A DNA stretch of 64,000 nt from Pseudoalteromonas distincta (GTDB lineage: Bacteria > Pseudomonadota > Gammaproteobacteria > Enterobacterales > Alteromonadaceae): NCBI RefSeq assembly GCF_000814675.1, contig NZ_JWIG01000029.1:1-64000 (forward strand), written 5' to 3'. The notes below the pieces were generated by a model. The model was not told the origin of the DNA. It saw only the letters and a program-made list of their open reading frames with translations, and made no database searches. Positions 8,100 through 16,456 of this stretch are shown here, one piece after another. The translations under genes and the position numbers were made by a program. How positions within the stretch are numbered: the stretch's first letter is position 1; each line of letters starts with the position of its first letter.

Positions 8100-8446
8100 T
8101 AGCTTGTTATTCCTAGGCACTTAATTAATGATGGTGCGGCTTTTTTCAAAGACCTATAGTTAGTTCTTCTTTCATTTCTTTCATTACTTCTTATATAAAA
8201 CAAATAGCAAGAAGCAAAAACCATCAAGCAGCCAATAATAACGAATAAAATATCGACACCTGAACTTAATGAAAGTTTTACATAAATATTTCTTGAGATT
8301 ATTTCAATACTTGATGCAAATTGAATAACTCGTTGATAGCTAATTAATGCTATTCCTGAAACTAATAAAGTTCCTATAAATTTTTTCTCAAAGTTAGGAT
8401 TAAGAATCCTATTTAATTTCTCTAAGACGATCTCTTTTAAAGTCAA
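8099..8446 (-). CDS. small membrane protein, cassette gene
   Basis: 115 residues from a TTG at 8446, with AGGAG 7 nt upstream. Two hydrophobic segments (FIGTLLVSGIALISY and VDILFVIIGCLMVFASCYLFYI) are followed by an Arg-rich tail (RSNERNERRTNYRSLKKA), so it is probably a two-pass membrane protein. No family recognised. The start lies 25 bp after the CTCGTTAG junction of repeat copy C. The stop is preceded by AATAACAAGC, similar to the R'' end of an attC, and is capped by a REP motif. Confidence 0.55.
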   Translation of the reverse strand: MTLKEIVLEKLNRILNPNFEKKFIGTLLVSGIALISYQRVIQFASSIEIISRNIYVKLSLSSGVDILFVIIGCLMVFASCYLFYIRSNERNERRTNYRSLKKAAPSLIKCLGITS

Positions 8447-8472
8447 TCTATCACTCCTAACTCACTTTAAAA

Positions 8473-9024
8473 CTAACGAGCCTGTAGATTAACTCGTTTT
8501 TTGTTTGTTTTTATTTATAAACAAACCATAGCTGAGTTCCTATTTTGGTTCAATCGATTACTGTATTTTTACGCAGAATATAGAAGTGTTTGATATTGTT
8601 TTAATTGGCGTTTTGGAAGGGATTACGGGTGTTTGAGTGGCTTTTATTTAGAGTAAGAGGGCTTACCCTTTTTAATGCATCGTGTTTTGCAGCTTTTCTA
8701 TATTATGAACAAGGCAATACAGTTGCCGCAGTGTAAAGTAAAGGCATTCACTTTTTTTTGACCCCGTAATGTCAATTTATTCGTGCCTTTATTCACTGTA
8801 ATATTCCGCTTTTTATTTAAAGGAAAGCAGGCTCTATACAGCCGAGTCGTTTGCCATTCTTTAATAAACAGCTATCGTAGCCCGATTGGGATGTCTATTT
8901 TTACTTTCATTTTGTCTACATAGCTCAGCTTTTTGCGTGATTCGTTATTTATAATAATGCACTCTTCATACTGTTTTTGTTGGCTTTTTTCCTAATGATT
9001 AGGATAGGTGTCATCCTAATCATT
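8473..9024 (-). repeat. integron intercassette repeat, copy C (complete)
   Basis: About 550 bp colinear with 5590-6140. The far end is a REP-like hairpin with a perfect 12-bp stem, AATGATTAGGAT / ATCCTAATCATT, at 8994-9024. The near end, read on the - strand, gives ACAGGCTC then GTTAGTT at 8471-8477. No gene lies in it. Confidence 0.75.
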
Positions 9025-9070
9025 ATTTTCCTCAAAGTGATGAGGAGGTGTCCACTAAAACGGGTCAGGA

Positions 9071-9101
9071 GCATTGTCCTTGTTTAACAGCTTGTTATAA
9101 C
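9071..9101 (-). other. left half of an attC-like site (first cassette)
   Basis: On the - strand the first cassette ends GTTATAACAAGC, then TGTTAAACAAGGACAATG, a good match in layout to the R''-L'' half of Vibrio/Shewanella-type attC sites. GTTATAAC (9094-9101) overlaps the stop codon and repeats the core at the cassette start (9340-9347). The right half is lost; foreign sequence takes over by about 9065. Confidence 0.6.
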
Positions 9102-9322
9102 TAATTACCACTTCTAAGCTGTTCTTTTAAGTTAAGGTTTTCATTTTTCAATATTTCAACTTGCTGCTTGTAAGATGCAACTTCACTTTTTAAGCTAGAA
9201 ACATCAGACTGTATCTCATCTAGTTTTTCTACAATTTCTATGGAACGTGCATTCCCCAAAAAGAGAACAATTAACGCTATTACGAATAACGTGCCACCAG
9301 TTAACTTTACTTTTGATTCCAT
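9101..9322 (-). CDS. small membrane-anchored coiled-coil protein, first cassette
   Basis: 73 residues, ATG at 9322 with AAAGGAG 9 nt upstream. One N-terminal transmembrane helix (GGTLFVIALIVLFLG) is followed by a heptad-patterned helix (IVEKLDEIQSDVSSLKSEVA and on to EQLRSGN) likely to form a coiled coil on one side of the membrane. No named family. It is the cassette nearest the attI position and would be the one best expressed from the predicted Pc promoter. Confidence 0.65.
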   Translation of the reverse strand: MESKVKLTGGTLFVIALIVLFLGNARSIEIVEKLDEIQSDVSSLKSEVASYKQQVEILKNENLNLKEQLRSGN

Positions 9323-9339
9323 CCACTACAACTCCTTTG

Positions 9340-9347
9340 GTTATAAC
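9340..9347 (-). other. attI/cassette junction core GTTATAAC
   Basis: Lies between the divergent intI remnant and the first cassette, where the attI recombination site is expected. The same eight bases occur at the end of the first cassette. Confidence 0.5.
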
Positions 9348-9359
9348 AATTTTGTCTAC

Positions 9360-9391
9360 GACATTTGTCGTTTTATAAACCGACAAATGTC
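9360..9391. promoter_or_regulatory. 11-bp perfect palindrome in the attI region
   Basis: GACATTTGTCG (9360-9370) and CGACAAATGTC (9381-9391) form a perfect inverted repeat with a 10-bp AT-rich spacer, just downstream of the predicted Pc -10 element. It could be an operator, an mRNA hairpin or part of attI; the sequence does not decide. Confidence 0.5.
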
Positions 9392-9394
9392 CAT

Positions 9395-9424
9395 ATATTA
9401 CAGTGCATTTATCTTAATCATCAA
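9395..9424 (-). promoter_or_regulatory. candidate cassette promoter Pc
   Basis: On the - strand TTGATG (9419-9424), an 18-bp spacer and TAATAT (9395-9400), a fair sigma-70 promoter pointing into the first cassette. This is the expected position for an integron Pc. Confidence 0.5.
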
Positions 9425-9526
9425 ATAACCCCCTGTAAACAATTAGTTAACTGGAAATTATTTTTAATCAATGCACAAATACACCGAAATGGTGAAGATC
9501 AGTAATATTGGATAAAACAACAATCA

Positions 9527-9542
9527 CTGTCCATATATACAG
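9527..9542 (+). promoter_or_regulatory. LexA (SOS) box upstream of the intI remnant
   Basis: CTGTCCATATATACAG fits the gammaproteobacterial LexA consensus CTGT-N8-ACAG exactly and lies 25 bp before the intI start codon at 9568. SOS control of intI through LexA is established for many integrons. Confidence 0.75.
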
Positions 9543-9567
9543 TCAATTTTTACTAGAGATTCATATC

Positions 9568-9914
9568 ATGAAATCATCTTTTTTAACTATGATAGCCGAA
9601 CAAATGTATCTAAAGCGTTATTCTAAAAGTACTATTAAAGCGTATTTATACTGGATAGCTTCGTTTATTCGATTTAACTCTATGAGGCACCCAACAACGA
9701 TGGGAGATAATGAGGTCGAACTTTTTTAGCTTTTTTAAACTCGTTTAGTCAACAAACAAAATGTTGCTCCTAACACTCAAACACAAGCCTTAAATGCGTT
9801 GAGCTTTTTATTTAAAGAAGTGATTAAAAAGCCATTCTCATTAGGTTTTATTAAGAGCAAACGAGCAACTAATTTCACAACAAATTTCCAACGCCGTTAT
9901 CAGTCCTTTTAAGA
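9568..9914 (+). pseudogene. intI: integron integrase, decayed N-terminal remnant
   Basis: From ATG 9568 the frame gives the SAM-like core-binding domain of an integron integrase: AEQMYLKRYSKSTIKAYLYW, then IASFIRF, MRHPTTMGDNEVELF. In-frame stops follow at 9727 (TAG) and 9736 (TAA). The same frame then resumes with NKQNVAPNTQTQALNALSFL and FKEVIKKPFSL, diagnostic of IntI, and loses similarity after about 9870. The catalytic domain with the RHRY residues and the IntI-specific insertion is absent, whereas a normal IntI has about 320 residues. It points away from the cassettes, the standard integron arrangement. The earlier in-frame ATG at 9508 would put the LexA box inside the gene, so it is not used. 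Confidence 0.85.
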
Positions 9915-9937
9915 TTATAAACTCCCCGATTTAAAAC

Positions 9938-9977
9938 AAAAAAGCACAGCCTACAAGCCTACAAGCGCCATGCTTTT
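9938..9977 (-). terminator. probable terminator of the SDR/mmsB operon
   Basis: AAAAAGCA and TGCTTTTT flank a GC-richer interior in the 3' region of the leftward operon, with T-runs on both sides. The stretch 9915-10002 holds nothing else. Confidence 0.5.
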
Positions 9978-10002
9978 TAAATCAACCTTAATCCAGTTCG
10001 GT

Positions 10003-10773
10003 TTACAAACGAATGCCGCCGTCTATTTCAACCACACGGCCGGTAAAAAAGTCGTTTTCGATTATGTATTGTGCAGTATGGGCAATTTCGTCGCTTTCAC
10101 CTAAGCGCCCTACTGGCGTTACTGCGAGCATACGTTGTTTGGCTTCAGGCTTCATGGCGTCGGTCATGGCGGTGCTTATTACACCTGGTGCAATAGCGCC
10201 TACGCGTATACCAAATCGACCAAGTTCTTTAGCCCATGTGGTGGTAAGTGCCACTACGCCTGCTTTTGATGCCGCGTAGTTTGTTTGGCCTATGTTACCT
10301 GCACGCGCTACGCTCGACATATTGACTATAACGCCGCCTTTGCCTGATTCAATCATGTGGCTTGCGGCTTCCCGCCCTGCTAAAAACACACCAGTCAGGT
10401 TTACATCAATCACTGATTGAAATTGCTCAAGAGACATTTTTTTTACGACTTTGCCATCTTTAGCCTTTATAAACATGCCGTCGCGTAAAATACCGGCGTT
10501 GTTTATAAGCACACCAATGTGGCCAAAATCGCTGTTGATGGTATTAAATACGTTTTCTACTTCGCTCTCATTTGTTACGTTTGCGGCATAACCTTTAATA
10601 TTGCTGGTTACACCTTCAAGCTGTGTCAATTGCTCGCATGCGTTGTTTAATAAGTCTTGCGCCATATCTATTAAAGCAATGTTGGCACCCATAAGTGCAA
10701 ACTTTTGCGCCATTGCAAAGCCTAAACCTTGTGCGCCACCGGTTATTACTACCGTGTTATTTTTAATTTTCAC
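10003..10773 (-). CDS. SDR dehydrogenase, probable 3-hydroxy-2-methylbutyryl-CoA dehydrogenase
   Basis: 256 residues, classical short-chain dehydrogenase. TGGAQGLG (residues 11-18) is the NAD(P)-binding loop, NNAG follows strand 4, MSS carries the catalytic serine, and YAASK the Tyr/Lys pair. An insert (FIKAKDGKVVKKMSLEQF) is larger than in FabG. It is the last gene of a valine/isoleucine degradation operon, 9 bp after mmsB, so oxidation of 2-methyl-3-hydroxybutyryl-CoA (isoleucine branch) is the likely role. A FabG-like reductase remains possible. Confidence 0.75.
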   Translation of the reverse strand: MKIKNNTVVITGGAQGLGFAMAQKFALMGANIALIDMAQDLLNNACEQLTQLEGVTSNIKGYAANVTNESEVENVFNTINSDFGHIGVLINNAGILRDGMFIKAKDGKVVKKMSLEQFQSVIDVNLTGVFLAGREAASHMIESGKGGVIVNMSSVARAGNIGQTNYAASKAGVVALTTTWAKELGRFGIRVGAIAPGVISTAMTDAMKPEAKQRMLAVTPVGRLGESDEIAHTAQYIIENDFFTGRVVEIDGGIRL

Positions 10774-10782
10774 GCGTTGCTC

Positions 10783-11682
10783 CTACTTAGAAAACAGTTT
10801 AAAAATGGCACTAAAGTCATCACTACCCGCACCTTGGTGCTGTAGCATAGTGTATAAATTTTTAGCCATTGAACCCATTGGGGTTGTTGAATTACTTTGC
10901 TGCGCGGCTTCCATGGCAAGGCCTAAATCTTTAGCCATTAAATCGACCATAAAGCCAGGTTTGTAATCGTTACTTGCTGGGGCTGTATCCATTACACCTG
11001 GGCAAGGGTTGTAAAGTTCAAGCGTCCAGTTTCGGCCAGAACTTGCGGTCATGATGTTGCTAAGTACTTTAGGATCGAGACCGTTATTAATACCCATTTG
11101 CAGTGCTTCGCTGGTGCCTGCCATTAAAATACTGAGTAGCATGTTATTACATATTTTTGCTACTTGCCCTGCACCAATATCGCCTGCATGAAATATGTTT
11201 TTACCCATATCACTCAGCACTGTATTTGCTTTATCAAACGCGGCTTTTTCGCCGCCTACAATAAAAGTAAGTGTACCTGCAGTTGCGCCTGCAACGCCGC
11301 CCGATACCGGTGCATCTACAAAGCTTATGCCTTGTTTGCCAAGTGCGCTGCCTACTGTGCGTGCTGATTCTGCATCTATTGTTGAGCAATCAATTACTAA
11401 TGTATTTTTGCTTAGCACATTAATTAAACCGCTGTCGTCGTTATTACCTAAATACAGCGATTTAACATGTTTGCCTGCAGGTAGCATACTAATAAGTACG
11501 TCAGCATTGGTTGCGCACTGCTTTGCATCAACTGCGGCTTTTGCGCCTTTGCTTGCAAGTTCATTTACGACCGACTGGTTTAAATCGAACACACTCACAG
11601 TATGTCCAGCTTTAATTAAGTTAGCCGCCATTGGGCCGCCCATATTGCCTAAGCCGATAAAACCGATATTGAGTTTAGTCAT
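10783..11682 (-). CDS. mmsB: 3-hydroxyisobutyrate dehydrogenase
   Basis: 299 residues, full length. The N-terminal Rossmann domain starts GFIGLGNMGGPMAANLIKAG; VDAPVSGGVAGATAGTL is the substrate-binding signature; the catalytic lysine is in GQVAKICNNMLL. It oxidises 3-hydroxyisobutyrate to methylmalonate semialdehyde with NAD+, the step between the CoA hydrolase upstream and MmsA in valine breakdown. Only 10 bp from the preceding gene, so co-transcribed. Confidence 0.93.
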   Translation of the reverse strand: MTKLNIGFIGLGNMGGPMAANLIKAGHTVSVFDLNQSVVNELASKGAKAAVDAKQCATNADVLISMLPAGKHVKSLYLGNNDDSGLINVLSKNTLVIDCSTIDAESARTVGSALGKQGISFVDAPVSGGVAGATAGTLTFIVGGEKAAFDKANTVLSDMGKNIFHAGDIGAGQVAKICNNMLLSILMAGTSEALQMGINNGLDPKVLSNIMTASSGRNWTLELYNPCPGVMDTAPASNDYKPGFMVDLMAKDLGLAMEAAQQSNSTTPMGSMAKNLYTMLQHQGAGSDDFSAIFKLFSK

Positions 11683-11692
11683 CGTCTTTCCT

Positions 11693-12844
11693 TTATTTGT
11701 GTGTTGGTGTGTCTAAGCCATTGAGTGGGTGGTTTTCGCCAATGCGGTTAACAAAAAAGCTGTCTATTATTGTTTGTGGTACATCACTAAGTGTTTTGTA
11801 TTGCCAATTAGGTGCGCCGTCTTTATCTATTAATAGCGCTCTTACGCCTTCTTGAAATTCACCTACTTCGCCAGCGCGAACCGACATACCCAGCTCCATT
11901 TTAAAACACGCTAATAAGCTTTTGCCTTTGCTTGTTTTTAATTGTTCACTAACGAGCGCGCAGCTTAGTGGGCATCCGTGTTTAAGTGACTTTTGAGCGC
12001 GCTGTAGCCATTTATCGTCAGTAGCTAGCCCTAAAATATAATCAACTTGCTCCTGTAAGGTTTTAAACTCACCCAGCTTTTGAATTGTTTTTAGGTTAGC
12101 TTTTATATTGCCTTTTGGCATACGCGCAGATTGGTTGTCTAAATCGGTTAATAACTTAGTTAAACGCTCATGATTTAAGCTTGCGGTTTTGCCCCATTTA
12201 GCTGCTAAAATTTGCGCAAGCATGGAATCATATTTAGTGCTGTCGATAAAGTGATCGGCAAGTGATACAAAACGCGCGTCGTCGCAGTTAATTGATGCCG
12301 ACGTTAACCCTAAAAATAGCCCCACACTTTGTGGCATTTTATGTAAAAAGTAACTGCCGCCTACATCAGGGTATAAACCTATGGTTTGCTCTGGCATGGC
12401 AATGCGTGATGTTTCAGTTACAACGCGGTGGCTAGCACCGGCCATTAGCCCTAAACCGCCGCCCATTACTATGCCGTTACCCCAAACGAGGATAGGTTTA
12501 TCAAAGGTATGAATAAGGTAATCAAGCTTGTACTCAAGCGTAAAAAATTCTTCAACTAAGCTTGTTGGTTTACCTTGCGCCATTGCATGATGAAGGCTTA
12601 CAACATCGCCGCCTGCACAAAATGCTTTATCGCCTGCCCCTTTTAACAACACCATTGCGATTGCATCATCGTCTTGCCAAGCTCGCAATTGCGGTTCAAG
12701 TAACTTGATCATCTCAAAATTAAGCGCATTTAATGCTTTTGGTGCGTTGAGTGTAATAAGCCCAATTAAATTGCCGTTTTCTGCTGTTGCGGTTTCAAAT
12801 ACCACGGGCTCATCGGCGCTATTTAATAATGTTAAAGCACTCAT
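11693..12844 (-). CDS. 3-hydroxyisobutyryl-CoA hydrolase (ECH_2 family)
   Basis: 383 residues, longer than a normal enoyl-CoA hydratase because of the C-terminal extension of the hydrolase group. Oxyanion-hole segments are KAFCAGGDVVSLHHA and NGIVMGGGLGLMAGASHRVV; MPEQTIGLYPDVGGSYFL holds the Glu and Asp used by this subfamily. It frees 3-hydroxyisobutyrate from CoA in valine degradation. The start ATG overlaps the last base of the preceding hydratase stop, a sign of translational coupling. Confidence 0.88.
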   Translation of the reverse strand: MSALTLLNSADEPVVFETATAENGNLIGLITLNAPKALNALNFEMIKLLEPQLRAWQDDDAIAMVLLKGAGDKAFCAGGDVVSLHHAMAQGKPTSLVEEFFTLEYKLDYLIHTFDKPILVWGNGIVMGGGLGLMAGASHRVVTETSRIAMPEQTIGLYPDVGGSYFLHKMPQSVGLFLGLTSASINCDDARFVSLADHFIDSTKYDSMLAQILAAKWGKTASLNHERLTKLLTDLDNQSARMPKGNIKANLKTIQKLGEFKTLQEQVDYILGLATDDKWLQRAQKSLKHGCPLSCALVSEQLKTSKGKSLLACFKMELGMSVRAGEVGEFQEGVRALLIDKDGAPNWQYKTLSDVPQTIIDSFFVNRIGENHPLNGLDTPTHK

Positions 12845-13635
12845 TAGCCGTTTACCCAGTTAGCGCGGCGTTTTTCTAAAAAGGCATTTACGCCTTCTTG
12901 TTGATCTTCGGTATCAAATAAGCCAACAAATAACTCGCGCTCAAGAGGTAATACACTTGCCATTGGTTGATGGCGCCCTTTTTGAATCAATGTTTTACAT
13001 GCTGCAACTGAGGTGGGGCTTTGATCGGCCACTTGGTTGGCAAGTTTTAGTGCCGCCGCAAAGCTTTCACCTTGTGGTACTACTTCTTCTACTAAGCCAA
13101 TTTGCAGGGCTTTATCAGCTTTTAAGCGCTCGCCGCATAAAATCATCCGTTTTGCCCAGCCTTCGCCTACAAGCCATGCTAAATTTTGTGTGCCACCCGC
13201 ACAGGGTAATAAGCCAACTTTAGCTTCAGGCAGGGCCATTTGTGCTTGCTCTTCAGCTATACGTATATCGCACGCAAGCGCCACCTCTAGCCCGCCGCCC
13301 ATTGCATAACCATTAATGGCTGCAACCGACACTCCTCTAAAATTAGTAAGCGCTTCAAATGCTTCACCAAATACACGCGACATATCGGCGGCTACGCCTT
13401 TATCGCCACCAGCAAATACGTTTAGGTCGGCACCAGCGCTAAAAAACTTCTCGCCTTCACCAGTCAGTACTAATGCATAAATATTTTTATTATTATTAAG
13501 CTCATTAACTTTGTTTTTTAAATCAACTAGGGTGTCTTTTGTCCAGGTGTTTGCTGGCGGGTTAGACATAGTTAAAATAGCAACATGACCTTCGGTTGTA
13601 AGTTCAATACTCGGATTAGATTTAGATTCTGACAT
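12844..13635 (-). CDS. enoyl-CoA hydratase
   Basis: 263 residues of the crotonase fold. EGEKFFSAGADLNVFAGG and NGYAMGGGLEVALACDIRIA form the oxyanion hole and first catalytic Glu; ALPEAKVGLLPCAGGTQNLA has the second Glu. Within this operon it should hydrate methacrylyl-CoA (valine) and perhaps tiglyl-CoA (isoleucine). Ten bp separate it from the acyl-CoA dehydrogenase upstream. Confidence 0.88.
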   Translation of the reverse strand: MSESKSNPSIELTTEGHVAILTMSNPPANTWTKDTLVDLKNKVNELNNNKNIYALVLTGEGEKFFSAGADLNVFAGGDKGVAADMSRVFGEAFEALTNFRGVSVAAINGYAMGGGLEVALACDIRIAEEQAQMALPEAKVGLLPCAGGTQNLAWLVGEGWAKRMILCGERLKADKALQIGLVEEVVPQGESFAAALKLANQVADQSPTSVAACKTLIQKGRHQPMASVLPLERELFVGLFDTEDQQEGVNAFLEKRRANWVNG

Positions 13636-13645
13636 ACATTGCTCC

Positions 13646-14803
13646 TTATAAAACGTCGCTTGCAGACTCAGCTAAAATTCGGCGCGCAATAATTACACGC
13701 ATAATTTCGTTAGTGCCTTCTAAAATTTGATGAACGCGTACATCACGTACATGGCGCTCAAGCGGGTATTCTTTTATGTAACCGTAACCACCATGAATTT
13801 GCAGTGCGTCGTTACACACAGTAAAGCCAACATCGGTAGCAAAGCGTTTAGCCATGGCGCAGTAAGTGGTTTTTTCAACGTCGTTATTATCAAGTTTAAA
13901 TGCAGCAAGCCTAACCATTTGGCGCGCAGCTACAAGCTCGGTGTTCATATCGGCAATTTTAAATTGCAATGCTTGAAACGCAGCTAATGGTTTACCAAAT
14001 TGTGTACGTTCTTTTAAATATTCACGGGCTGTATTAAGCGCCGCTTGCGCTGTACCAATTGAACATGTGGCAATGTTAATTCGACCGCCATCAAGGCCTT
14101 GCATCGCAAATTTAAAGCCTTCGCCCTCTGCGCCTAATAAGTTATGCGCAGGAATGCGTACATCTTCAAAGCTAATTAGGCGTGTAGGTTGTGCGTTCCA
14201 ACCCATTTTTTCCTCAGCTTTACCGTATTCCACGCCTTTTGCGTCGGCAGGCACTACAAATGCCGAAATACCCGCAGCGCCTTCGCCGCCTGTACGTGCC
14301 ATTACCACTAATACTTCGGTTTCGCCCGCGCCCGATATAAACATTTTTGAGCCGTTAATAACGTACTCATCGCCCTCAAGCACGGCTTTTGTTTTAAGTG
14401 ATGCGGCGTCTGAGCCCGAGCCTGGCTCTGTTAAACAGTAAGAGGCAAGTAACTCACCCATTACTAATTGCTCTACGTATTTGTCTTTTACGGCATCGGT
14501 GCCAAAGCTTGCTACCATCCAGGTAGCCATATTATGAATGGTTAACATGGCCGTTGTTGCGGTACAGCCCATAGCAAGCTGTTCAAAAATAATGCTCGAA
14601 TCTAAACGAGATAAACCAAGGCCGCCTGCTTCCTCTGGCGTGTATAAACCACAAAAACCAAGCTCACCTGCTGCTTTAATCGTGTCTTTAGGAAAAATAT
14701 GTTCGCGATCCCATTTTGCGGCATAGGGGGCAAGTTCTGACTCGGCAAATTGGCGTGCAGTTTGCGCAAAGGCTTGTTGATCTTCAGATAAGTTAAAGTC
14801 CAT
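13646..14803 (-). CDS. acyl-CoA dehydrogenase, probable isobutyryl/2-methylbutyryl-CoA specific
   Basis: 385 residues with the three-domain acyl-CoA dehydrogenase fold. FAD and substrate motifs include YCLTEPGSGSDAASLKTKA and VINGSKMFISGAGE; the catalytic Glu is the C-terminal one in QILEGTNEIMR, as in short-chain and isobutyryl-CoA dehydrogenases but unlike isovaleryl-CoA dehydrogenase. Start ATG 14803 follows an AGAGGT site. The operon suggests first oxidation of isobutyryl-CoA and 2-methylbutyryl-CoA. Confidence 0.88.
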   Translation of the reverse strand: MDFNLSEDQQAFAQTARQFAESELAPYAAKWDREHIFPKDTIKAAGELGFCGLYTPEEAGGLGLSRLDSSIIFEQLAMGCTATTAMLTIHNMATWMVASFGTDAVKDKYVEQLVMGELLASYCLTEPGSGSDAASLKTKAVLEGDEYVINGSKMFISGAGETEVLVVMARTGGEGAAGISAFVVPADAKGVEYGKAEEKMGWNAQPTRLISFEDVRIPAHNLLGAEGEGFKFAMQGLDGGRINIATCSIGTAQAALNTAREYLKERTQFGKPLAAFQALQFKIADMNTELVAARQMVRLAAFKLDNNDVEKTTYCAMAKRFATDVGFTVCNDALQIHGGYGYIKEYPLERHVRDVRVHQILEGTNEIMRVIIARRILAESASDVL

Positions 14804-14872
14804 GGTAGACCTCTTTAATTGTGTTAGTTGTGTTGTTAGTGTTTCCCGTCACAGGGGGAGTTTGTGACGAGC

Positions 14873-14914
14873 GGCGAAGGCTTATGTGTGTGTTGTGTGT
14901 GAAGTAGCCTTCGC
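14873..14914 (-). terminator. hairpin between mmsA and the acyl-CoA dehydrogenase gene
   Basis: GGCGAAGGC and GCCTTCGC enclose a GT-rich loop with TGTGTGTGTTGTGTGTG. There is no strong T-run, so it is more likely an mRNA-processing or attenuating hairpin than a full terminator. Confidence 0.35.
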
Positions 14915-14965
14915 GCCCATCTTTTTTATTAATTATTCTTTTATTTACTCATTTTTTAATTACGA

Positions 14966-16456
14966 TTATTTTAAGTTAATGCTCATGTTTGGACCCGAAG
15001 CAATGTCGTCTTCAAACCAACGTGAGGTAATCGTTTTAGTTTCTGTGTAAAAACGAATGCCTTGTTTACCGTACGTGTGTGTATCGCCGTAAAACGAGCC
15101 TTTCCAACCAGTGAACGAAAAGAACGGAAGTGGCACCGGAATTGGCACATTAATACCGACTTGGCCTACTTCAATTTCGTGTTGGAATTTACGAGCCACT
15201 GCGCCGCTTGAGGTAAATAACGAGGTACCGTTACCGTAAGGGCTATCGTTAATAAGGGCGATTGCTTCATCAAGCGTATCTACAAACATACACGCGAGTA
15301 CTGGACCAAATATTTCTTCTTTGTATAAATCCATCTCTTTGGTTACATCGGTAAATAACGTTGGGCCAACCCAGTTACCTTGCTCATACCCTTCAACCGT
15401 AAAGTCAGAACCATCAATTAAACAAGTAGCGCCTTGCTCTTTACCACCAGCAATGAGTGATAAAATACGTGCTTTTGCTGCTTTTGATGTTTGTGGACCG
15501 TATGCCGCGTTTGCATCATCCCACACACCTGGGTGTACATTTTCAAAGCCTGCTTTAATTTCATCTACCCACTGACTTGCTTGACCTACAAATACAGCAA
15601 CCGAAATACCCATACAACGCTGGCCAGCAGCACCGACCGATGCGCCTACTAGGTTATTTACAACGTGCGATTTACTTGCATCTGGCATAATAACCATGTG
15701 GTTTTTAGCGCCAACACACGCTTGCACGCGCTTAAGGTTTTGTGTGCCTTTAGAATAAATATAAGCACCTACACCACACGAGCCAACAAACGAAATAGCA
15801 CGCACTGCTTTATCTTCTAGTAAGCGGTCTACTTGTGGTTTTGTACCGTGAACAACTTGTAATACGCCTTTTGGTGCGCCGGCTTCAATAAATAGCTCTG
15901 CTAAGCGCATTGGTGTAAGTGGATCTTGCTCTGACGGTTTTAAAATAAAGGTGTTACCACACACAATAGCCAGCGGGAACATCCAAAGGGGGATCATTGC
16001 AGGGAAGTTAAATGGTGTTACGCCCGCACATACGCCAAGTGGCTGCATGTAAGAATACGTATCGATTTTGCGCGCTACGTTCTCCATTGTTTCACCCATC
16101 ATTAATGATGGTGCGTTTGCTGCTTGTTCTACTACTTCAATACCGCGCCAAACATCGCCTTTTGCATCTTCAAATGTTTTACCCAACTCGTGACAAATAA
16201 TGGTAGCAAGCTCATCGTGATGTTCTTTTAATAGCGCAGCGTACTTCATCATAATGCGAGCACGTTCAGTAATTGGTACGTCTTTCCATGTTTTAAACGT
16301 CTCAGAGGCTGAGGCAATTGCCGCGTCCATTTCTGATTCTGTGGTACATGGCACTTGTGCAAGTACTTCTTGAGTTGCTGGGTTTATAACATCGATAAGC
16401 TCTTTTGATGCTGATTGAATAAATTCGCCATTAATAAGTAGTGGTACTTGGTGCAT
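14966..16456 (-). CDS. mmsA: methylmalonate-semialdehyde dehydrogenase (CoA-acylating)
   Basis: 496 residues, aldehyde dehydrogenase superfamily. The catalytic cysteine is in [18 protein letters not shown]-binding residues are in [14 protein letters not shown] and [14 protein letters not shown]. It converts methylmalonate semialdehyde to propionyl-CoA using CoA and NAD+, ending valine catabolism. It lies between the thiolase and acyl-CoA dehydrogenase genes with 130-160 bp gaps, longer than elsewhere in the operon. Confidence 0.93.
   Translation of the reverse strand: MHQVPLLINGEFIQSASKELIDVINPATQEVLAQVPCTTESEMDAAIASASETFKTWKDVPITERARIMMKYAALLKEHHDELATIICHELGKTFEDAKGDVWRGIEVVEQAANAPSLMMGETMENVARKIDTYSYMQPLGVCAGVTPFNFPAMIPLWMFPLAIVCGNTFILKPSEQDPLTPMRLAELFIEAGAPKGVLQVVHGTKPQVDRLLEDKAVRAISFVGSCGVGAYIYSKGTQNLKRVQACVGAKNHMVIMPDASKSHVVNNLVGASVGAAGQRCMGISVAVFVGQASQWVDEIKAGFENVHPGVWDDANAAYGPQTSKAAKARILSLIAGGKEQGATCLIDGSDFTVEGYEQGNWVGPTLFTDVTKEMDLYKEEIFGPVLACMFVDTLDEAIALINDSPYGNGTSLFTSSGAVARKFQHEIEVGQVGINVPIPVPLPFFSFTGWKGSFYGDTHTYGKQGIRFYTETKTITSRWFEDDIASGPNMSINLK

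Noticed and set aside
9036-9071. Possible IS3-type end (GTCCACTAAAACGGGTCAGG) between repeat C and the first cassette
   Set aside because: No matching partner repeat or transposase fragment nearby; it could be an IS scar but one end alone is too little to call.
9508-9567. Upstream in-frame ATG extending the intI remnant by 20 codons
   Set aside because: The LexA box and promoter region lie inside this extension, and IntI similarity starts at 9568.
10013-10279. Long + strand reading frames opposite the valine/isoleucine genes and other core genes
   Set aside because: They lie antisense to well-recognised enzymes, have low-complexity composition and no ribosome sites.
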